Part shown: positions 13,090 through 26,434 of the stretch, in pieces
Layout: every line of letters starts with the position of its first letter
Position numbering within the stretch: position 1 is the first letter of the stretch
Source: Riptortus pedestris
Taxonomy: Eukaryota > Arthropoda > Insecta > Hemiptera > Alydidae
DNA length: 64,000 nucleotides
Reading direction: 5' to 3'
Assembly (NCBI GenBank): GCA_019009955.1
Contig: CM032228.1
Location: 124,490,001 to 124,554,000, forward strand
Notes under the pieces: model-generated
The model's input: only the letters and a program-made list of their open reading frames with translations
What the model was told of the DNA's origin: nothing
Database searches by the model: none
Made by a program: the position numbers and the translations under genes

Positions 13090-13593
13090 AATCAACCAAA
13101 AACTGGGGAAAAAAGTCCCTCACACAGGGGCTGATTAAAGTAAGCAGGTTTCCCGCGTGAAGTTTACCAATAGCTATATCTACATACCGGTAAAACAACA
13201 TTTGGTATTCAAGTTTCGAATAATGTGGTTTATAACAAAGCCGAGTATTGTTTATGTAGCAAGAGTAGAAGTGGGGGTTTGGTGGGGCTGAAAACTGAAA
13301 ATTGCAAATATCTAAATATAAAAATCGGTTAATATTCATGATAGGGAATAAATGTACATGACTATATTTTTAGTACATTTAATTTGCTATAATATTGATT
13401 CTATACATTTTTTCGATCCGACGTATAGTAACGGAGATATTTTGGATTTTTAACATTCTCCCCCTCTAAACCCCCCCCCTCCTGGTCTGATTTCAGCCGT
13501 TAACGAAATTGATTTTTTTTTTTTTACTTGAAACGACTAAATGTCGAGTTTGGTAACGATTAAACAATAATTGCGACCGCTCGAGCGGTAACA

Positions 13594-13596
<3 letters not shown>

Positions 13597-13635
<39 letters not shown>
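13597..13635. repeat. (TA)n microsatellite
   Basis: Lies between family B and the CTAG end of the family A copy. Confidence 0.95.
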
Positions 13636-13636
<1 letters not shown>

Positions 13637-14921
13637 TAGCTCAGATACCCGGCTTCGCCCGGGAATTCATTTGAGGCTGAATGGTGATGGTATTTTTTTT
13701 TGGCAAAGCTTTACTTTGCATAATATTTTGACATTCACCCGTCCCAGTGTTTAGGGTTAATACCCGTCGTTTTTGTGGATTTGTTAATAATAAAATAAAC
13801 TTTTTATGTAAGACTTCACTGTCCTCCATATTGTCATATTTCCCGTTTCCTGTGCATTATGTATAGATTTGAATTATTAAGGGCATAATATTAACATACA
13901 TTTTGAATTAATTTTTCCAGGTAAGGTACCTGGTAGTTCATATTGAAAAGAATTGTTCAACAAATTTCTCTAAATAACAAAATAAACAACCTGTGTTGTG
14001 TGCATATTTGCCGAAACCCCAATAGGAAACGAAATATCACTCTTTTTAATTTCAGGCCTCCCTTACAACCCCCACTCCTGCTCGTCCCTGGAAAAGTTGG
14101 AATGGCTTATTATAATGAAGGTGTTAATGCTAATACACATACCGAGTTTTATTTAGTTCCGTTGAGTCTTTCGTGCCAAATAAAATTGTTGACTCCCGCT
14201 ATAATTTTTAGCGTATAAAGCGTTTATAGTTCAGTATTCGATGATAGTGTATATAACAAAACTTTCTCTAAATAACAAAATAAACAACTTTTGTTATGTG
14301 CATATTTGCCGGAACCCCAATAGGAAACGAAATATCACTATTTTTAATTTCAGGCCTCCCTTACAACCCCCACTCCTGCCTGTCCCTAGAAACGTTGGTA
14401 TGGCTTATTATAATGAAGGTGTTAGTGCTAATACACATACCTAGTTTTATTTAGTTCCGTTGATTCTTTCGTGCCAAATAAAATCGTTGATTCCCGTTAT
14501 AATGTTTGGCGTATAACGCATTTGTACTTCGGAATACGACAAAAGTATATATGATAAAAAATGTATATAACAAAAGTTACTCTAAATAACAAAATAAACA
14601 ACTTTTGTTATGTTCATACTTGCCGAAAAAGCAATAGGAAACGAAAAGACGCTATTTTTAACTTTAGGCCTCCCTTATAACCCCCACTCCTGTTCATCTC
14701 AGAGAATTTTAATATAGTCTAAAGTCTAAGTTGGATTAGTAGTAATACACATACCAAGTTTCATAAAATTTGGTTCAGTCGTTTATGCGTGAAAAGGTAA
14801 CAAACAAACAAACATACACGAAAGAAACAAAATGCAGATATGGTGTCTATGACATGTGAAACGAAAAGTTATCGTCAAATTTCGCGAAAAAAATCAATGT
14901 ACAGACAGAGGTTACAATTTT
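13636..14921 (-). mobile_element. Family A element, short form
   Basis: Begins CTAGCTCAGATACCCGGC next to (TA)n and ends gttacaattt followed by (TA)n. Inside are about three roughly 300-bp tandem units, each with 'ataacaaaagttactctaaa...ggcctcccttataaccccc...gactcccgctataat', then a terminal domain with (CAAA)n and ttatcg-gaaatttcgcg. Short ORFs across it are translations of the repeats, not genes. It sits in the TA tract of a family B copy. Confidence 0.8.
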
Positions 14922-15718
14922 ATATATATATAGTTATATACAGTTTTGAACGGACCTCAATTTCGTTATATCCTAGGTAGTATCGATGGACATTTGACGA
15001 TAAAATTTCGAAAATCGCGTCATGACTACGACCTCAATAGTTGATTTCCGTTAGGGGAATTTGTTAAAATATCTCGGCCCACATTATATCATACTCAGTG
15101 CAATATCTTCCAACAAATCAGGTGGTAAGACTGCTGCTCTGAAAATACTTATGAGTATTGAACACAATTAATGGAATAAGAATTCCCGATCATAACTTCC
15201 TAGTATTCCAATACAATAGATAAATGTACATTCCGGTAACACCACCGGTGAATATTAAGTGAATTAATACAAACGGTAATTAGAAATATTTCAGTCAATT
15301 TACAAGTTAATAATCGGTTCAATGGAAAGTGTCTGAACAATAAACAACAGGCCAGCCAACCTCTTGGAACTGAATAGATAGATAGAAATATTCTAGACCG
15401 GAAAGAGAAACAATTGCTGAAATATATCTGGCTATAACATATAAATTTTATTGAAAACTATTTACCATAGCAAGTAAATGTAATGTGGTATGTAATGTGG
15501 TCATGTATAATGAATCAGAATAATTTTTATCTCAATCACTCAAATTTTAGTAATCCGAGAACAAAAGAAGGGGGTTTGAATCAACAGAACGAATTTGCAT
15601 ATATCTTAGAAAGTAAAAGTTCAATGAAAACTATATTAGGTATTTATCCTTGGAATGAAGCGGTTCATGATATAACAGCTTATTATTATATGACATAAGT
15701 AGTAGATGGGGTGTACTA

Positions 15719-15743
15719 TTATATATATATATATATATATATT
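15719..15743. repeat. Short (TA)n
   Basis: About 25 bp. Confidence 0.9.
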
Positions 15744-15919
15744 ATTAGGTGGAATAATTTTTGCCCATCTAATGTGTGGTGAATGATAATGTGGACAACA
15801 AAGGGCTCTTAAAATTTTATACCACGAAACTGAAGCACGATTTCTAATTACCAATGCACTATATTAATAAATGCCATATAACATAAAATATAGACCATTT
15901 TTTAGGATTATTATTATTA

Positions 15920-16115
15920 TTTTATTGTTTATTAACGTCCACTTTTTGCAACTTAGGCTAATTGGGACGGGTTATCTACAGGTTACCAACTTTTTTTTCC
16001 TTCTTTTTTTTAGGATAAACAAGAAGGATATTATAAAGATCCACGAAGTCACAGAGAAATTTTTATTTTTCCTATTTTCGTTGTCACGGCAAAACTAGTT
16101 TAGATGGGCTCAGGT
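15920..16115 (-). mobile_element. SINE type 1 relic (tail and part of head)
   Basis: tttattaacgtccacttttt and gctaattgggacgggttatc are the tail/body in reverse. The middle is replaced by unrelated T-rich sequence, and gatgggctcaggtaga near 16105 may be the head end. Confidence 0.5.
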
Positions 16116-17233
16116 AGATTCAAAGCTCAAATTATAAAGAAGCAGTAATATTTTTTGTACGTAAATATGTTATTTCTTTAGCTGTACTTGTTGCCTGATT
16201 AGCATAATTCTATATTTTTGATACAGTACCTCTCAGTCTAGTAATACAAATAGGTCAAGTGGTGAACAAATGGCTTACAGCCTGGCTGGTATTGTTTGTG
16301 GCTGATGGCAAAACAGGCAGTATTGAAAGCACACACTTCTGCATGTGCAACAAATATACCTGAACCACTCATAAACGGTCATATACTCTTGAATCGTGGT
16401 GTTAAACAGGACTCGAATACTACCATTCCTAATACATTGATGATGAAGATGGCTTGCCAAGAGCACATAGTATGAGATAGCTACACAGCCTCCTATGACA
16501 AATCATCTGATACAGCTGAACCTGGAAGACAGATCGTTCCTGGAACACTTGAAGCAACTAATCCTAAATCAGGAATGACTGCTAAAGTTTTGTTCTGATT
16601 AATCGTATTTTAATACTGAACAAACCCAACCTCAAACGCTAAACATTTAAATTGACCTAGAGTTCTTGTTTTTTAACAACATGCGATTTGATAATAAAAA
16701 AAAAAAAGAAAGAAAACTTCTGGACAGTGTAGCACAAAATTTCATGATAAAGGAGGGGAACAAGTTATGTTTGTCATAAAAAAAAAAAAAAGCAGTCAGG
16801 GGACTGCCGGTAGAAGTGAAAACTCCTTTAGCTTTGATCGCTCAATTTTGGCATTGCTGAGAAATTTTTTTTACGAAGTCTTATTTTAAAAATATTTTTA
16901 GTTATTTATCAATAAGTAACAGTTATGTTCTATTTTACATGAAAAAATGAAATGACAAAAATAATAGTGATAAAAAAAATAATGTACCACGAATTGTTTT
17001 ATTTATCAATATAAAATACTCTACATAATTATTTCAGTTATTTTACATAAAAGAAAAAAATTACATTTCAGAATTATTACAAATGCTTTACAAAAATAAG
17101 TTAAGTACACTCAGAAAAATCAATTTCTATCCATAATTTCAACAACTCTTGCACCATCATCACTGCCAGCGTCATCACCAATTTCTAAAACTGATACAAT
17201 CGGTATATGGTAGCTAAAGTAGGATACAAACAG
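16116..17233. other. No recognised feature
   Basis: Includes A-runs at 16695 and 16779. The 63-aa ORF at 16275-16466 on the minus strand has no supporting motif. Confidence 0.4.
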
Positions 17234-17326
17234 TTTTGATTCGAATTTATTTAAATATCGGAATTTATTTAAATATTCAAATTTATTTATTTAAATATTC
17301 GAATTTATTTAAACTTCGGATTAAAA
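17234..17326. repeat. About 22-bp tandem repeat (attcgaatttatttaaat)
   Basis: Four imperfect units, containing the palindrome-like atttaaat. Confidence 0.8.
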
Positions 17327-17475
17327 TATCTATGAAAGTAAAAATGGTAGATATATAGTATCTGTGAACGAAATGATGCTGGTTTTGTCCTCTTTAAAAT
17401 GGTATGCGAACGAAAACTCTAGCTAATTTGGTTCAGGAGTTATGAAGAAAAGAAGCTCCTTTAGCTTTGAGTTGA

Positions 17476-17748
17476 GTACTAGCGGTGGCGGTGGCGGTGT
17501 CGCGATTTCATACTTTTTTCCTCTCCCGCAAATGCTTCCTTACGGGGTGCACAACGTGCCTAAAGAAGTTTTCACTTCAATTGTAAATAAACTATCTAAT
17601 GATTAGGTTATAAAATACCATATGTTTTTATTTCTAAACCTTAGTACTAGCGGTGGCGGTGGCGGTGTCGCGATTCCATACTTTTTTCCTCTCCCGCAAA
17701 TGCTTCCTTACGGGGTGCACAACGTGCCTAAAGAAGTTTTCACTTCAA
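17476..17748. repeat. Direct repeat of 105 bp, period 168
   Basis: Copies at 17476-17580 and 17644-17748 differ at one visible base (gatttcat/gattccat). They contain GGCGGTGGCGGTGGCGGTGT and end gaagttttcacttcaa. Much more GC-rich than the surroundings. Confidence 0.9.
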
Positions 17749-17879
17749 AAAATGAATTTATAACAATATGAAAAGTATTTAAATTACTGTTTTAGCAGGT
17801 TCCCCTTAATGTAGAACAACTATTGATGTATTGATGATGCTACTTTCGAAAACTTTCTTCTAATGCCCATCGATCCTAC

Positions 17880-18390
17880 CCAGGAGACGAAAAAGTCCTT
17901 CAAGCAAGGGCTGCGAAAACTAACCAATTTCCCACGTGCCCCCACCCACCCATTGATTTCCCAGATAATAAAATGTATTTAACATTAATTGCAGAAAATT
18001 AAAATTCCTAAAAATTTAAAATAAGCAATATTGGTTATATTAACTTTTTCCGTCCAACTCAGGGTAACCAAGAAAATAGTAAATATCTGTTGAAAAGAAT
18101 ATTCGGTATTTAAGCTTCGAATAAATTGGTTTATTATATAATATTGTTTATGTGGCATGAGTAGGAGTTTTCTGAAGGCTGAAAACTACAAATTGCAAAT
18201 ATTAACGGATATTACAACATTTTTGTGGTAATTAAATTTGCAATAAGATTTTTTCTACACAATTTTTCAATCCAACATATAATAACTGAGATATTTCGAA
18301 TTTTCGTTATTCCCTTCTGTAACCCCCCCCCCCTCCCTATGGTCCAATTTTAGCCATCAACGTGATTACATGTATTTAAAAGACAATTAT

Positions 18391-18482
<92 letters not shown>
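17880..18482 (+). repeat. Family B element ending in (TG)n(TA)n
   Basis: Has the B landmarks gcaagggctgcg, agtaggagttttctgaaggc, ttcaatccaacatataataa and the C-run at 18325, then (TG)n at 18391-18430 and (TA)n at 18437-18482. Confidence 0.65.
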
Positions 18483-18483
<1 letters not shown>

Positions 18484-18567
18484 TTAGGACTGATTGACAT
18501 TTGTGGATATATATTCTTTTTTAATCCTTTCGTTAAAGTAAAAACTCTTTAACTAACTAAGTTTAAC

Positions 18568-19602
18568 TATCCTTATGTGGTGGGGTTGTCGGTCACTAAG
18601 GTTGAAATAAAACGATCTCAGCTTGCCGACGTTTCGGCGCAATTTATTACCTTTGGCGAGGCCTGCAAAGTTACATTTATAGTAATAACAAACAGGGATG
18701 AATTGTTATTTTTTATTGATACTTGATTATTATATATAAGATGAATGTATATGTAAATGTTATAATATAGTTCAAAATTCATTTCATAAAACTACTTACG
18801 AACTGAATGGTGTACAAGATCTGAATACTGCAATTGAGTTAAATTCTAAAGAAATGTTCATAATATAAAATATAAAACGCTCTTTGGGGAAGAAGAGTCG
18901 GAGATAGTTCCTTCTTACAGCTGATCAGGACTTTCAAATATTTTTGCTACGAATTTTGACAAGTTATATGCAGGAAGCCAAACATAACATATTTATAGGT
19001 TGTCTGTGTTGCATATGTGTGGGGGGGGGTAGGTGTGTTGTTTATATATTATGTGTGTGTGTGAGTGTGAACGTGCGTTTGTCAATGTACAGGGGGGGGG
19101 GCTTTGTTGTGTTCATGGTACATAAGGAAAGTGGAGCGTGTAATGAACATATACTAAAATTACTCTAGATCAGCTGTTAGAAGGGACTCTGTCTTTCTCT
19201 ACCTTAATCCCTTCACAGCTCCCGCCGGCTCCTTGCCCGCTTTCATTCTATACTGATTTTGTTCATGAACTATCTCCGACTCTCCTTCCCCAAAGAGCGT
19301 TTTATATTATGGACATTTTTTATAGCATTTAACGCAATTACAGTATTCAGGTCTTACAACATTCAACTCGTAAGTAGTTTTATGCAATTACTTTTGAACT
19401 ATATTATAACATTTACATAGGCTTTCATCTTATATAATATAATCAAGTATCAATAAAAAATAACTACCCATCCCTGTTTGTTATTACTATAAATGAAACT
19501 TTGCAGGCCTTGACAAAGATAATAAATTGCGCCGAAGCGTCGGCAAGTTGAAATAGTTATATTTCAAGCTTAGTGACCGACACCCACATCACATAAGGAT
19601 AG
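18568..19602. mobile_element. Large inverted-repeat element, Penelope-terminus type
   Basis: Arms 18568-18910 and 19267-19602 (about 340 bp) are inverted copies with scattered differences. Outer ends are ctatccttatgtg. Inside each arm is the block ttgccgacgtttcggcgcaa (right arm: ttgcgccgaagcgtcggcaa), which resembles Penelope-like element termini. The 355-bp centre holds G-runs (19020-19029, 19091-19099) and degenerate TG. No protein domain remains. Confidence 0.6.
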
Positions 19603-19629
19603 ATTAACAGCAGTCGTCACCAGGAATAT

Positions 19630-20445
19630 TCATTAAGTTTAACTACTTTGTCACACAGCTCAACACTGCCAGCCATCTTGGATATGATTTACAATTTATT
19701 TGAAGCAATTAGTATTATTCAAGAGTTACAACAATCAATTGAAGTGAATAATCAAGATTCATCTAAAGAAAATAGTGACAACCATACTCAAGTTAGTACT
19801 AAACCGACATACTCACAAGCTGTTAAACCGAAAATCTCTAACAACCATCACATAAACGATTGATTAAAAACAAGTCTTGGGGACTAATAGGGATACTGAT
19901 GACACTAAAAATATTTTAATTAATTAAAGCATAATAAGCCCTATAGAATTAAAGGTTGGAATCAAAAATATCAGAACGACAAAGAGAGCCTATTTCTTAG
20001 AAGAAGCTGAAAATAAAAATGACTTGTTAAATTCCATACCTTAATTGAAAAATTACCTACTATAGATCTAAATACTCCTAAAAAACTAAACTAAAGCAAA
20101 AAAGGAGTGTGATAATTAAATATATACCTGCAGAATATCCAAAAGTAATCAATGTGAAGTTATTTTGAACGAAAATGAAGAATTATGGATACAAAAAGAT
20201 GTTATTTCTAATTCAGCTGCATTTCTATAGATAATTAATTAATTGGAGTTATTGGCATGCAGTGATTCATGTGCCATCCAATGCCAGAAACACATTACTA
20301 CAATCAAGAATGAAACTGTTTTATAAAATATGTTATACTGAAGATTTTGTATCAATTCGTCGATGCGGAAAGTGTTCAAGATACAGAACTGCTGAAAACG
20401 CAGGGGTGAGGACAATTCTTCAAGTACGGGAATTATTTTCCTAGT
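19630..20445 (+). pseudogene. LINE ORF1 (gag) remnant, R1/Jockey-type
   Basis: The opening ORF (19648-19863) reads PTYSQAVKP near its end, a motif common in LINE gag N-termini. After stops, other frames read LKVGIKNIRTTKRAYFLEEA (about 19950-20010) and then SYWHAVIHVPSNARNTLLQS with YTEDFVSIRRCGKCSRYRTA (20250-20400). This order (RNA-binding-like fold, V-P-S-x-x-R-x-x-L, then a C-x2-C knuckle) is that of R1/Jockey-clade ORF1 proteins. Several stops and frameshifts; no ORF2 follows. Confidence 0.7.
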
Positions 20446-22329
20446 CAAGTAGGGTTAATTAATGCGAGACTTCCGTCTTCGGATATCCGCCTTACGTCAA
20501 CTTAGTCTACATGTCCAAAACAAAGAGAATGAGACTAATTTCAGCATTAAGAAAGAGCAAATACTGTGTGTGGCGAGGTGTGGCCTGATCCTTTCCAAGG
20601 TTCCAACTCCCATCAATTAAAACTACCAAAGAATAGACGCCACTAACACTAGTGCAAATGGGCATTAATCTCAGGTCTTGCAACCACAGAGGCAGGACAT
20701 AAGCCACTGACACTAACAATATCTCTGTTGAACGGTTTCAGTCCAGGAAAAATGACAGAGATATTCTAACACTTGTCAGGATTCTTGGCTTTCCCCGACG
20801 CTATGAAAATGACAAACGCTAGTTCTTGGAACAAATGTTAGATCCGGCGCTCAAATTATTCCTGCAAATTGTCTTAATACTCTTGGTAAGTCTAGGGCGT
20901 GGTTTCGTAATAGAAATTGTTTAATAAATTCCTTAGTCCCACTCAGGCTATACTTGTATTGTAACATGCAGATAACCCTCCCTCATTACCTTCCAAGTTT
21001 TAGGGAATCGGTGGTAATGCTCAGCACATAAAACATCCTGTTATCTTGTTGAGAACCCAATTACGTCCCACAAATTCATTTCTTTACAAGTAGAACATAT
21101 ATCATAAGGACTCTGATACCGTGGCTATTCCCAGTCGGGTGCGAGTTGGTTTTTACGGTGATTCTATGTATCTTTTCATTTGAAAATACCACCATGATGT
21201 TAAACTAACAACGTACACAGTAAACTTAAGTAGAAATGAATAGATAAAAATTCATCTACAAATACTGAAAAGTCAATAAAAAAAAATGTGTATATGTATA
21301 ACTGGGCTATATCCTCTAAGAATTATGATGACAATAAATAAAAGAAAATGTATTTTTCACAAAACCCTACAGGTCTGTATTTCAGTACAATAGGAAGTAG
21401 GACGAAATTCCTATACGTGCGCTATCTAAAATATTATCGCAAAATGAAATATTTATTTAATCATTAAATAAATTAAAAGCAATTTGCCAAGGAAGTGGTT
21501 TCAGATAAAATGAATGTGGGGTTAGGGGGGGGGGTATAATAAATGTTTTTCTCCCCTTCATCCCCAGCAAAGCTAATCTATGGCCACCTCCTGGGAAATC
21601 TACCTCTCAGTTTTCTCTTCCTATTACAGTTCAACAATCAATATAATAACAAAAAACATTTGAACGCAGAAAATTACTTCATTTTTTATACACATTTCAT
21701 AATAGACAAAAAGAACATTAGAGACTAATTTCATGCCTGGCAGCATGGTTTGTGATTCTTTACTTCGGATGTTGAGAGGTGGGTGTGTGTGTGTTTGTGT
21801 CTGTTAACGGGGTAACCAACGAAAGGAACGTCCATAATCCTTGAAACTCGGTATATAAACTTTGTAGATGAGGTGCACTACCCAACAAAATCGCTTGTGA
21901 GAGGAGGTGGGAGTTTAGAGGATGCCGAAAATACAAAATATGTCAAATGCAGATCTATCTCCGTATCTTAGAGAGGAAACTTACTTAGAACTTTTTATAT
22001 GTCTATCACAAGAAGCCTACAAATATATAATCTTTTTTGTTCTGATGCATAAGAACGTGGTTGTTTTCAATTGTGTTCTTTGAGCTTGTTTACTATCATC
22101 ACCAAGAACAGACCTGGTAAGAACTGCTCATATATTTGACTTTCGCGGATATATTTTCCCCAAAAAAGCTGAACTAACATTTTTCATTAAAATATAAAAA
22201 GGAATTTACATATTATTTTCGTTGGGTTTCATTTATTTGTATTAAAATTATTTTCAGTTATTATAATAATGTAGTATATGTAATATAATACAACTTTGAA
22301 TATAAAGACATTGGATGTAATTATTTCTT
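20446..22329. other. No recognised feature
   Basis: AT-rich. Includes a G-run at 21524-21533 and short ORFs without motifs. Confidence 0.4.
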
Positions 22330-22619
22330 AACAGTCTCAACTACTTCAGTCAGTGTTTCACAGTTTTCTAAAGTAACTACCCAAGTAACTGTAGTTGCGA
22401 CTACAACAACAGCTACAATTACTAACTGTAGTTGTTTTTGGAACTACTGATTTTCCAAACTACTAACTGTAGTTGTGAAATTTCAATTACAATTACTTTA
22501 GTTGAAAAATGTAGTTGCCCATTATCAATTACTAATTACTTTTGTCGTTGTAATTGTAACTATATTTCAACTAATGTAGTTATAACTTGTAATTGTAATT
22601 ACAATTTTGCCCAACTCTG
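22330..22619 (-). mobile_element. hAT-like non-autonomous fragment
   Basis: On the minus strand it starts CAGAGTTGGGCAAAATTGTA and continues with many 'gtaattacaatta' and 'aactacagttag' repeats. CAGAG-TGGG ends followed by GTAACT-type repeats are characteristic of hAT family MITEs. The opposite end is not clear, so the element may be truncated. Confidence 0.5.
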
Positions 22620-23402
22620 GTCCAGAAAAATCTTCTTATACACATTGCGGTGTATTTGATAATCAGAAAATTGGAAATAATGAAATATTCCTTCAGTTGC
22701 AGCAAGGAAATGTTGTATAAATTGGGTAAATTAATACATATGAAATTGAAAATAATGGAATATATCTAAAATGGAGAAAGCCAGAATAAAGTGTGGAAAT
22801 AGCTTCATGGCTGAAGGTATTCAACAAAGAGATAGAGAAAATAGTGTCAACCTGCTGGTGACGTTGAAGGTAACAGAGCGGGAGTCATGGCCCTATGAAG
22901 GGTTGATTATGTTTCCTAACTGAATCATGACGTCCTGTTCCCGCGTTTCATCCCTCTTCTCCTCCTTAACTCTTTCTTAATTCTACAATCCTTAACAAAT
23001 AACTTTAACCTCCCAGGACAAAGAACTTAATTCCCTATTTCAGTCTGCTTGCTTTCAACGTGAATGGATTAAGCTACCTATTGTTCGCGAAGAGAGATAA
23101 CTAAATATTATTTACAGGATAAAAGCTTCCATTTACCCTTACTGAAGAGCACAACAGCTATGGCAGTGAAAATAAACTGATGAGTTACGTTCATTCAAGT
23201 TTTAAGACAATTTATTTTTTATATATAGAAAATGTCAATTTACCGTATAGCATTTCTTTATAATAAATAAATTTCCCTTTACCAGGGTTAGTGGAAATTG
23301 GAAAATTCATTTAACTAAACAAAGGCTAATTTTAAGTCTAGCAACTATGTTATTTATATATGCGTGTGCTTCGTATGTTTTACCGTGTGCATGTGTGTAT
23401 GG

Positions 23403-23404
<2 letters not shown>
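22620..23404. other. No recognised feature
   Basis: Non-coding AT-rich sequence. Confidence 0.45.

Positions 23405-23440
<36 letters not shown>
23405..23440. repeat. (TA)n microsatellite
   Basis: Directly precedes the 5' end of the long family A copy. Confidence 0.95.
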
Positions 23441-23441
<1 letters not shown>

Positions 23442-25578
23442 CTAACCTCTGTCTGTGCATTGATTTTTTTCTCGAAATTTCACGATAACTTTTCGTTTCA
23501 CATGTCATAGACACCATAACTGCATTTTGTTTCTTTGGTGTGTGTTTGTTTGTTTGTTTGTTACCTTTTCACGTATAAACGGCTGAATCGAGTTTTATGA
23601 AACTTGGTACATATATTACTATTAACCCAACTTAGACTTTAGGCTATATTAATTTTTTCTGAGACAAACAGGAGTGGGGGTTATAAGGGAGGCCTGAAAT
23701 TAAAAATAGCGATATTTCGTTTCCTATTGGTTTTTTGGCAAATATGCACATAACAAAAGTTATTTATTTTATTATTTAGAGTAACTTTTGTAATAAACAC
23801 TTTCGTCGTATTCCGAAGTTTAAATGAGTTATACGCTAATGACTATAGCGGGAGTCAACAATATTATTTGACACAAAAGACTCAACCAAACTAAATAAAT
23901 CTCGGTGTTTGTATTAGCACTGACGCCTTAATTATAATAAGCCATACCAACAATTCTAGGGACGGGTAGGAGTGGGGGTTGTAAGGGAGGCCTTAACTTA
24001 AAAATAGCGGAATTTCGTTTTCTACTGGGTTTTCTGCAAATATGCACATGCCAAAAGTTGTTTATTTTGTTATTTAAAGTAAGATTTGTTATATTCACTT
24101 ATGTCGTATAACAGAGGAAAACGAGATATACACTAAATACTAAAGCGGGAGCCAACAATTTTGTTGGACACTACAGATTGAACCGAAATTAACAAAACTC
24201 GGTATGTGAATTAGCATTAATTCTTCCATGATTATAAGCTATATTAAAATTTTTACTTCCGAACGGGAGTAGGGGTTATGAGGGAGTCCTGAAATGAAAA
24301 ATTGTGATATTTCATTTCCTATTAGAGTCTCGGCAAACATGCATATAATAGTTGTTTATTTTATTATTTAGTGTAACTTTTGTTGCATTCACTATGTTCG
24401 TAAAATGAAGTAAATACGTGATATACGCTAAAACTATAGCGGGAGTCATTAATTTTATTAGTGCTTATTTAAGTGTTTTTAATGGATGAATATTATGACA
24501 AATGATTTTATGTTTTAGTCACATATGATAACTCTATATGATTCGGATTAGTGAGGTTATATATCTCCGTTGTCCCCTTCTCATTTATTTATTTCTCCTA
24601 GAAAATAACATTGCTATTTATTTCCAATAGAAATCTAAACTATAAGAGCATTTCCGTTATTTAATTTGTATAATGTATTATTTAAACAGAGTCATGCTGA
24701 ATTGGCACAAAGAGTGATAGCGGAAGTTATGGGGATCCAACTCTTTGGTTCTGCTAATATATTATCTTATTTCCGATATGTTGATGTTATTGTAACAAAT
24801 ATGTACCAAAATAACAATTAGACATTAATGGTAATGTTATTATGAAAAAAGACAATATCCATTTAAATTTGATATGATTTAAAGTATTACTTATTTTGCA
24901 AGGAGGGCTACGTTCTCTTCCCCTCACCTATATTTTTGAATATAAATGAAATTATTTTTAGACTAATACTATTATTTAATTCCATCAGGTAGATAAATTA
25001 TTAAAATAATACTTTGAATCAATATTTTAAGGAAAACTAAGGAGATGCTGGAGCGGAAGGAGGCCGGAGCCTAAACAGTTAATTGAGTTAACTTATTTCC
25101 TGTGAAATGATGGCAGTACTGGAAGTAATTTCCACTGAGCTCTACTATTACGAATATAATCTAATGTACAAAACTATGCTTAAACTATATGTGCTTGGAT
25201 TGGTTTTTTACAGGAAATAAGTTTCATTATAGAGGATATTTAATTGTAATAAATGCTATCCATGGTTTGAAGTATTCAGAAAGGTGAGTTAAAAAGTGGA
25301 GAGGGATAGATCAAGAACACATTTTTATTCATTCTTCAAAATTGTATAATCGTACAAGGTCGAGGCCCGCCTGGCCCTCACGGGAAACAATGATTAGGGA
25401 CTTATTTTTATTTATTTTGGAATTTTTTTTTTTTTTTTCTGTAAGTCGCCTGCCTGACCCTCGCAGGAAAACAATGCGCCCGGGAAGTGTAGTAAACATT
25501 GAAGCCTTGCTCAAAAAGAAATACTATCATCATTCAGCCTCAAATGATTTCCCGAGCGAAGCAGGGTACCTTAGCTAT
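23441..25578 (+). mobile_element. Family A element, long form
   Basis: Starts tctaacctctgtctgtgc beside (TA)n, has the tandem units (23680-24470), and then about 1.1 kb of unique AT-rich sequence shared with the other long copies. It ends with a degraded hairpin (cccgagcgaagcaggg) and CTAT. No transposase or helicase ORF could be read in the unique segment. Confidence 0.8.
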
Positions 25579-25622
25579 TATATTATATATTATATATATA
25601 TATATATATATACATATATATA
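25579..25622. repeat. (TA)n microsatellite, imperfect
   Basis: Directly follows the hairpin end of the family A copy. Confidence 0.9.
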
Positions 25623-26434
25623 AAAATATAAAGTGAGAGAGGAGTTATATGTATAAGAATGACTGATGTTCAGATGGGCCGACAAAAATATTAGAGAAAA
25701 CAGTGTTGAATGGAATGGAGTAGAACCATACATTATTCACAAGTCGTTTAGCTGGCTGTCCATTTCAGATCTCGTCTGATTTTCTTTCAGTTATACATGT
25801 AGGCACTTGAATGTAACTCGTGCTTTGAAAGGAAATATTAAATGAAGCGGTTAAATTGACAATGTTTGCTAAGTGCAAGTAAATAGTTTTTTTTAGTAAA
25901 ATCAAATATTTTTCAGAGATAATGTGTATCAAATTCATTTATAAAATAAAATTGTATACACATTTTTACAAACCAATAGTGACTCCTTCAGCTAAATTGT
26001 GTTGTTTCATATTCAATATCTACTTTAAATGACGACGTTATGGTTTAAAAGATATGCACAAATTCACCCATTGACAAAATTAATTTTTCCTCCATTCATA
26101 ATTACGGAGTAGGTTTCCTTAAAGTGCTACATTCGTAGAAAACAATCACCCGCCAAGCAATGACAAAATAATTTCTCACAAATTATAAAAAGTTTACTCT
26201 TTATTTCCATCGTTTTTGGAGTGGCATAATAGAAGGTGAAAATCATTGCTGTGATAGGTAGGGTTTAAAACAAATTCAATTATTATTCCAGTTAGAGAAA
26301 AATGCACAAGACAAGAATTTCAGTACATTATTTTATCAACGTGGTTGGCTACATACCATTATTCAACCCGATTCATAACAACGAAGATATTCGTGATTGT
26401 ACAATACAGGTTTCATCTTGGCCATAAACAAAGT
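25623..26434. other. No recognised feature
   Basis: Non-coding AT-rich sequence. Confidence 0.45.

Larger units (their letters stand above)
13090..15690 (+). repeat. Family B element (13090-13596 and 14930-15690) interrupted by family A
   Basis: The left half runs from cctcacacaggggctg through ccccctctaaacccccccc to ggtaacgattaaacaataat and (TA)n. The right half resumes with gttttgaacggacctcaatt and cgtcatgactacgacctcaa, then about 600 bp shared in reverse with 2500-3080 and 4600-5060. Confidence 0.7.

Noticed and set aside
16275..16466. 63-aa ORF with several Cys
   Set aside because: No conserved motif spacing, no flanking splice sites, and no second copy.
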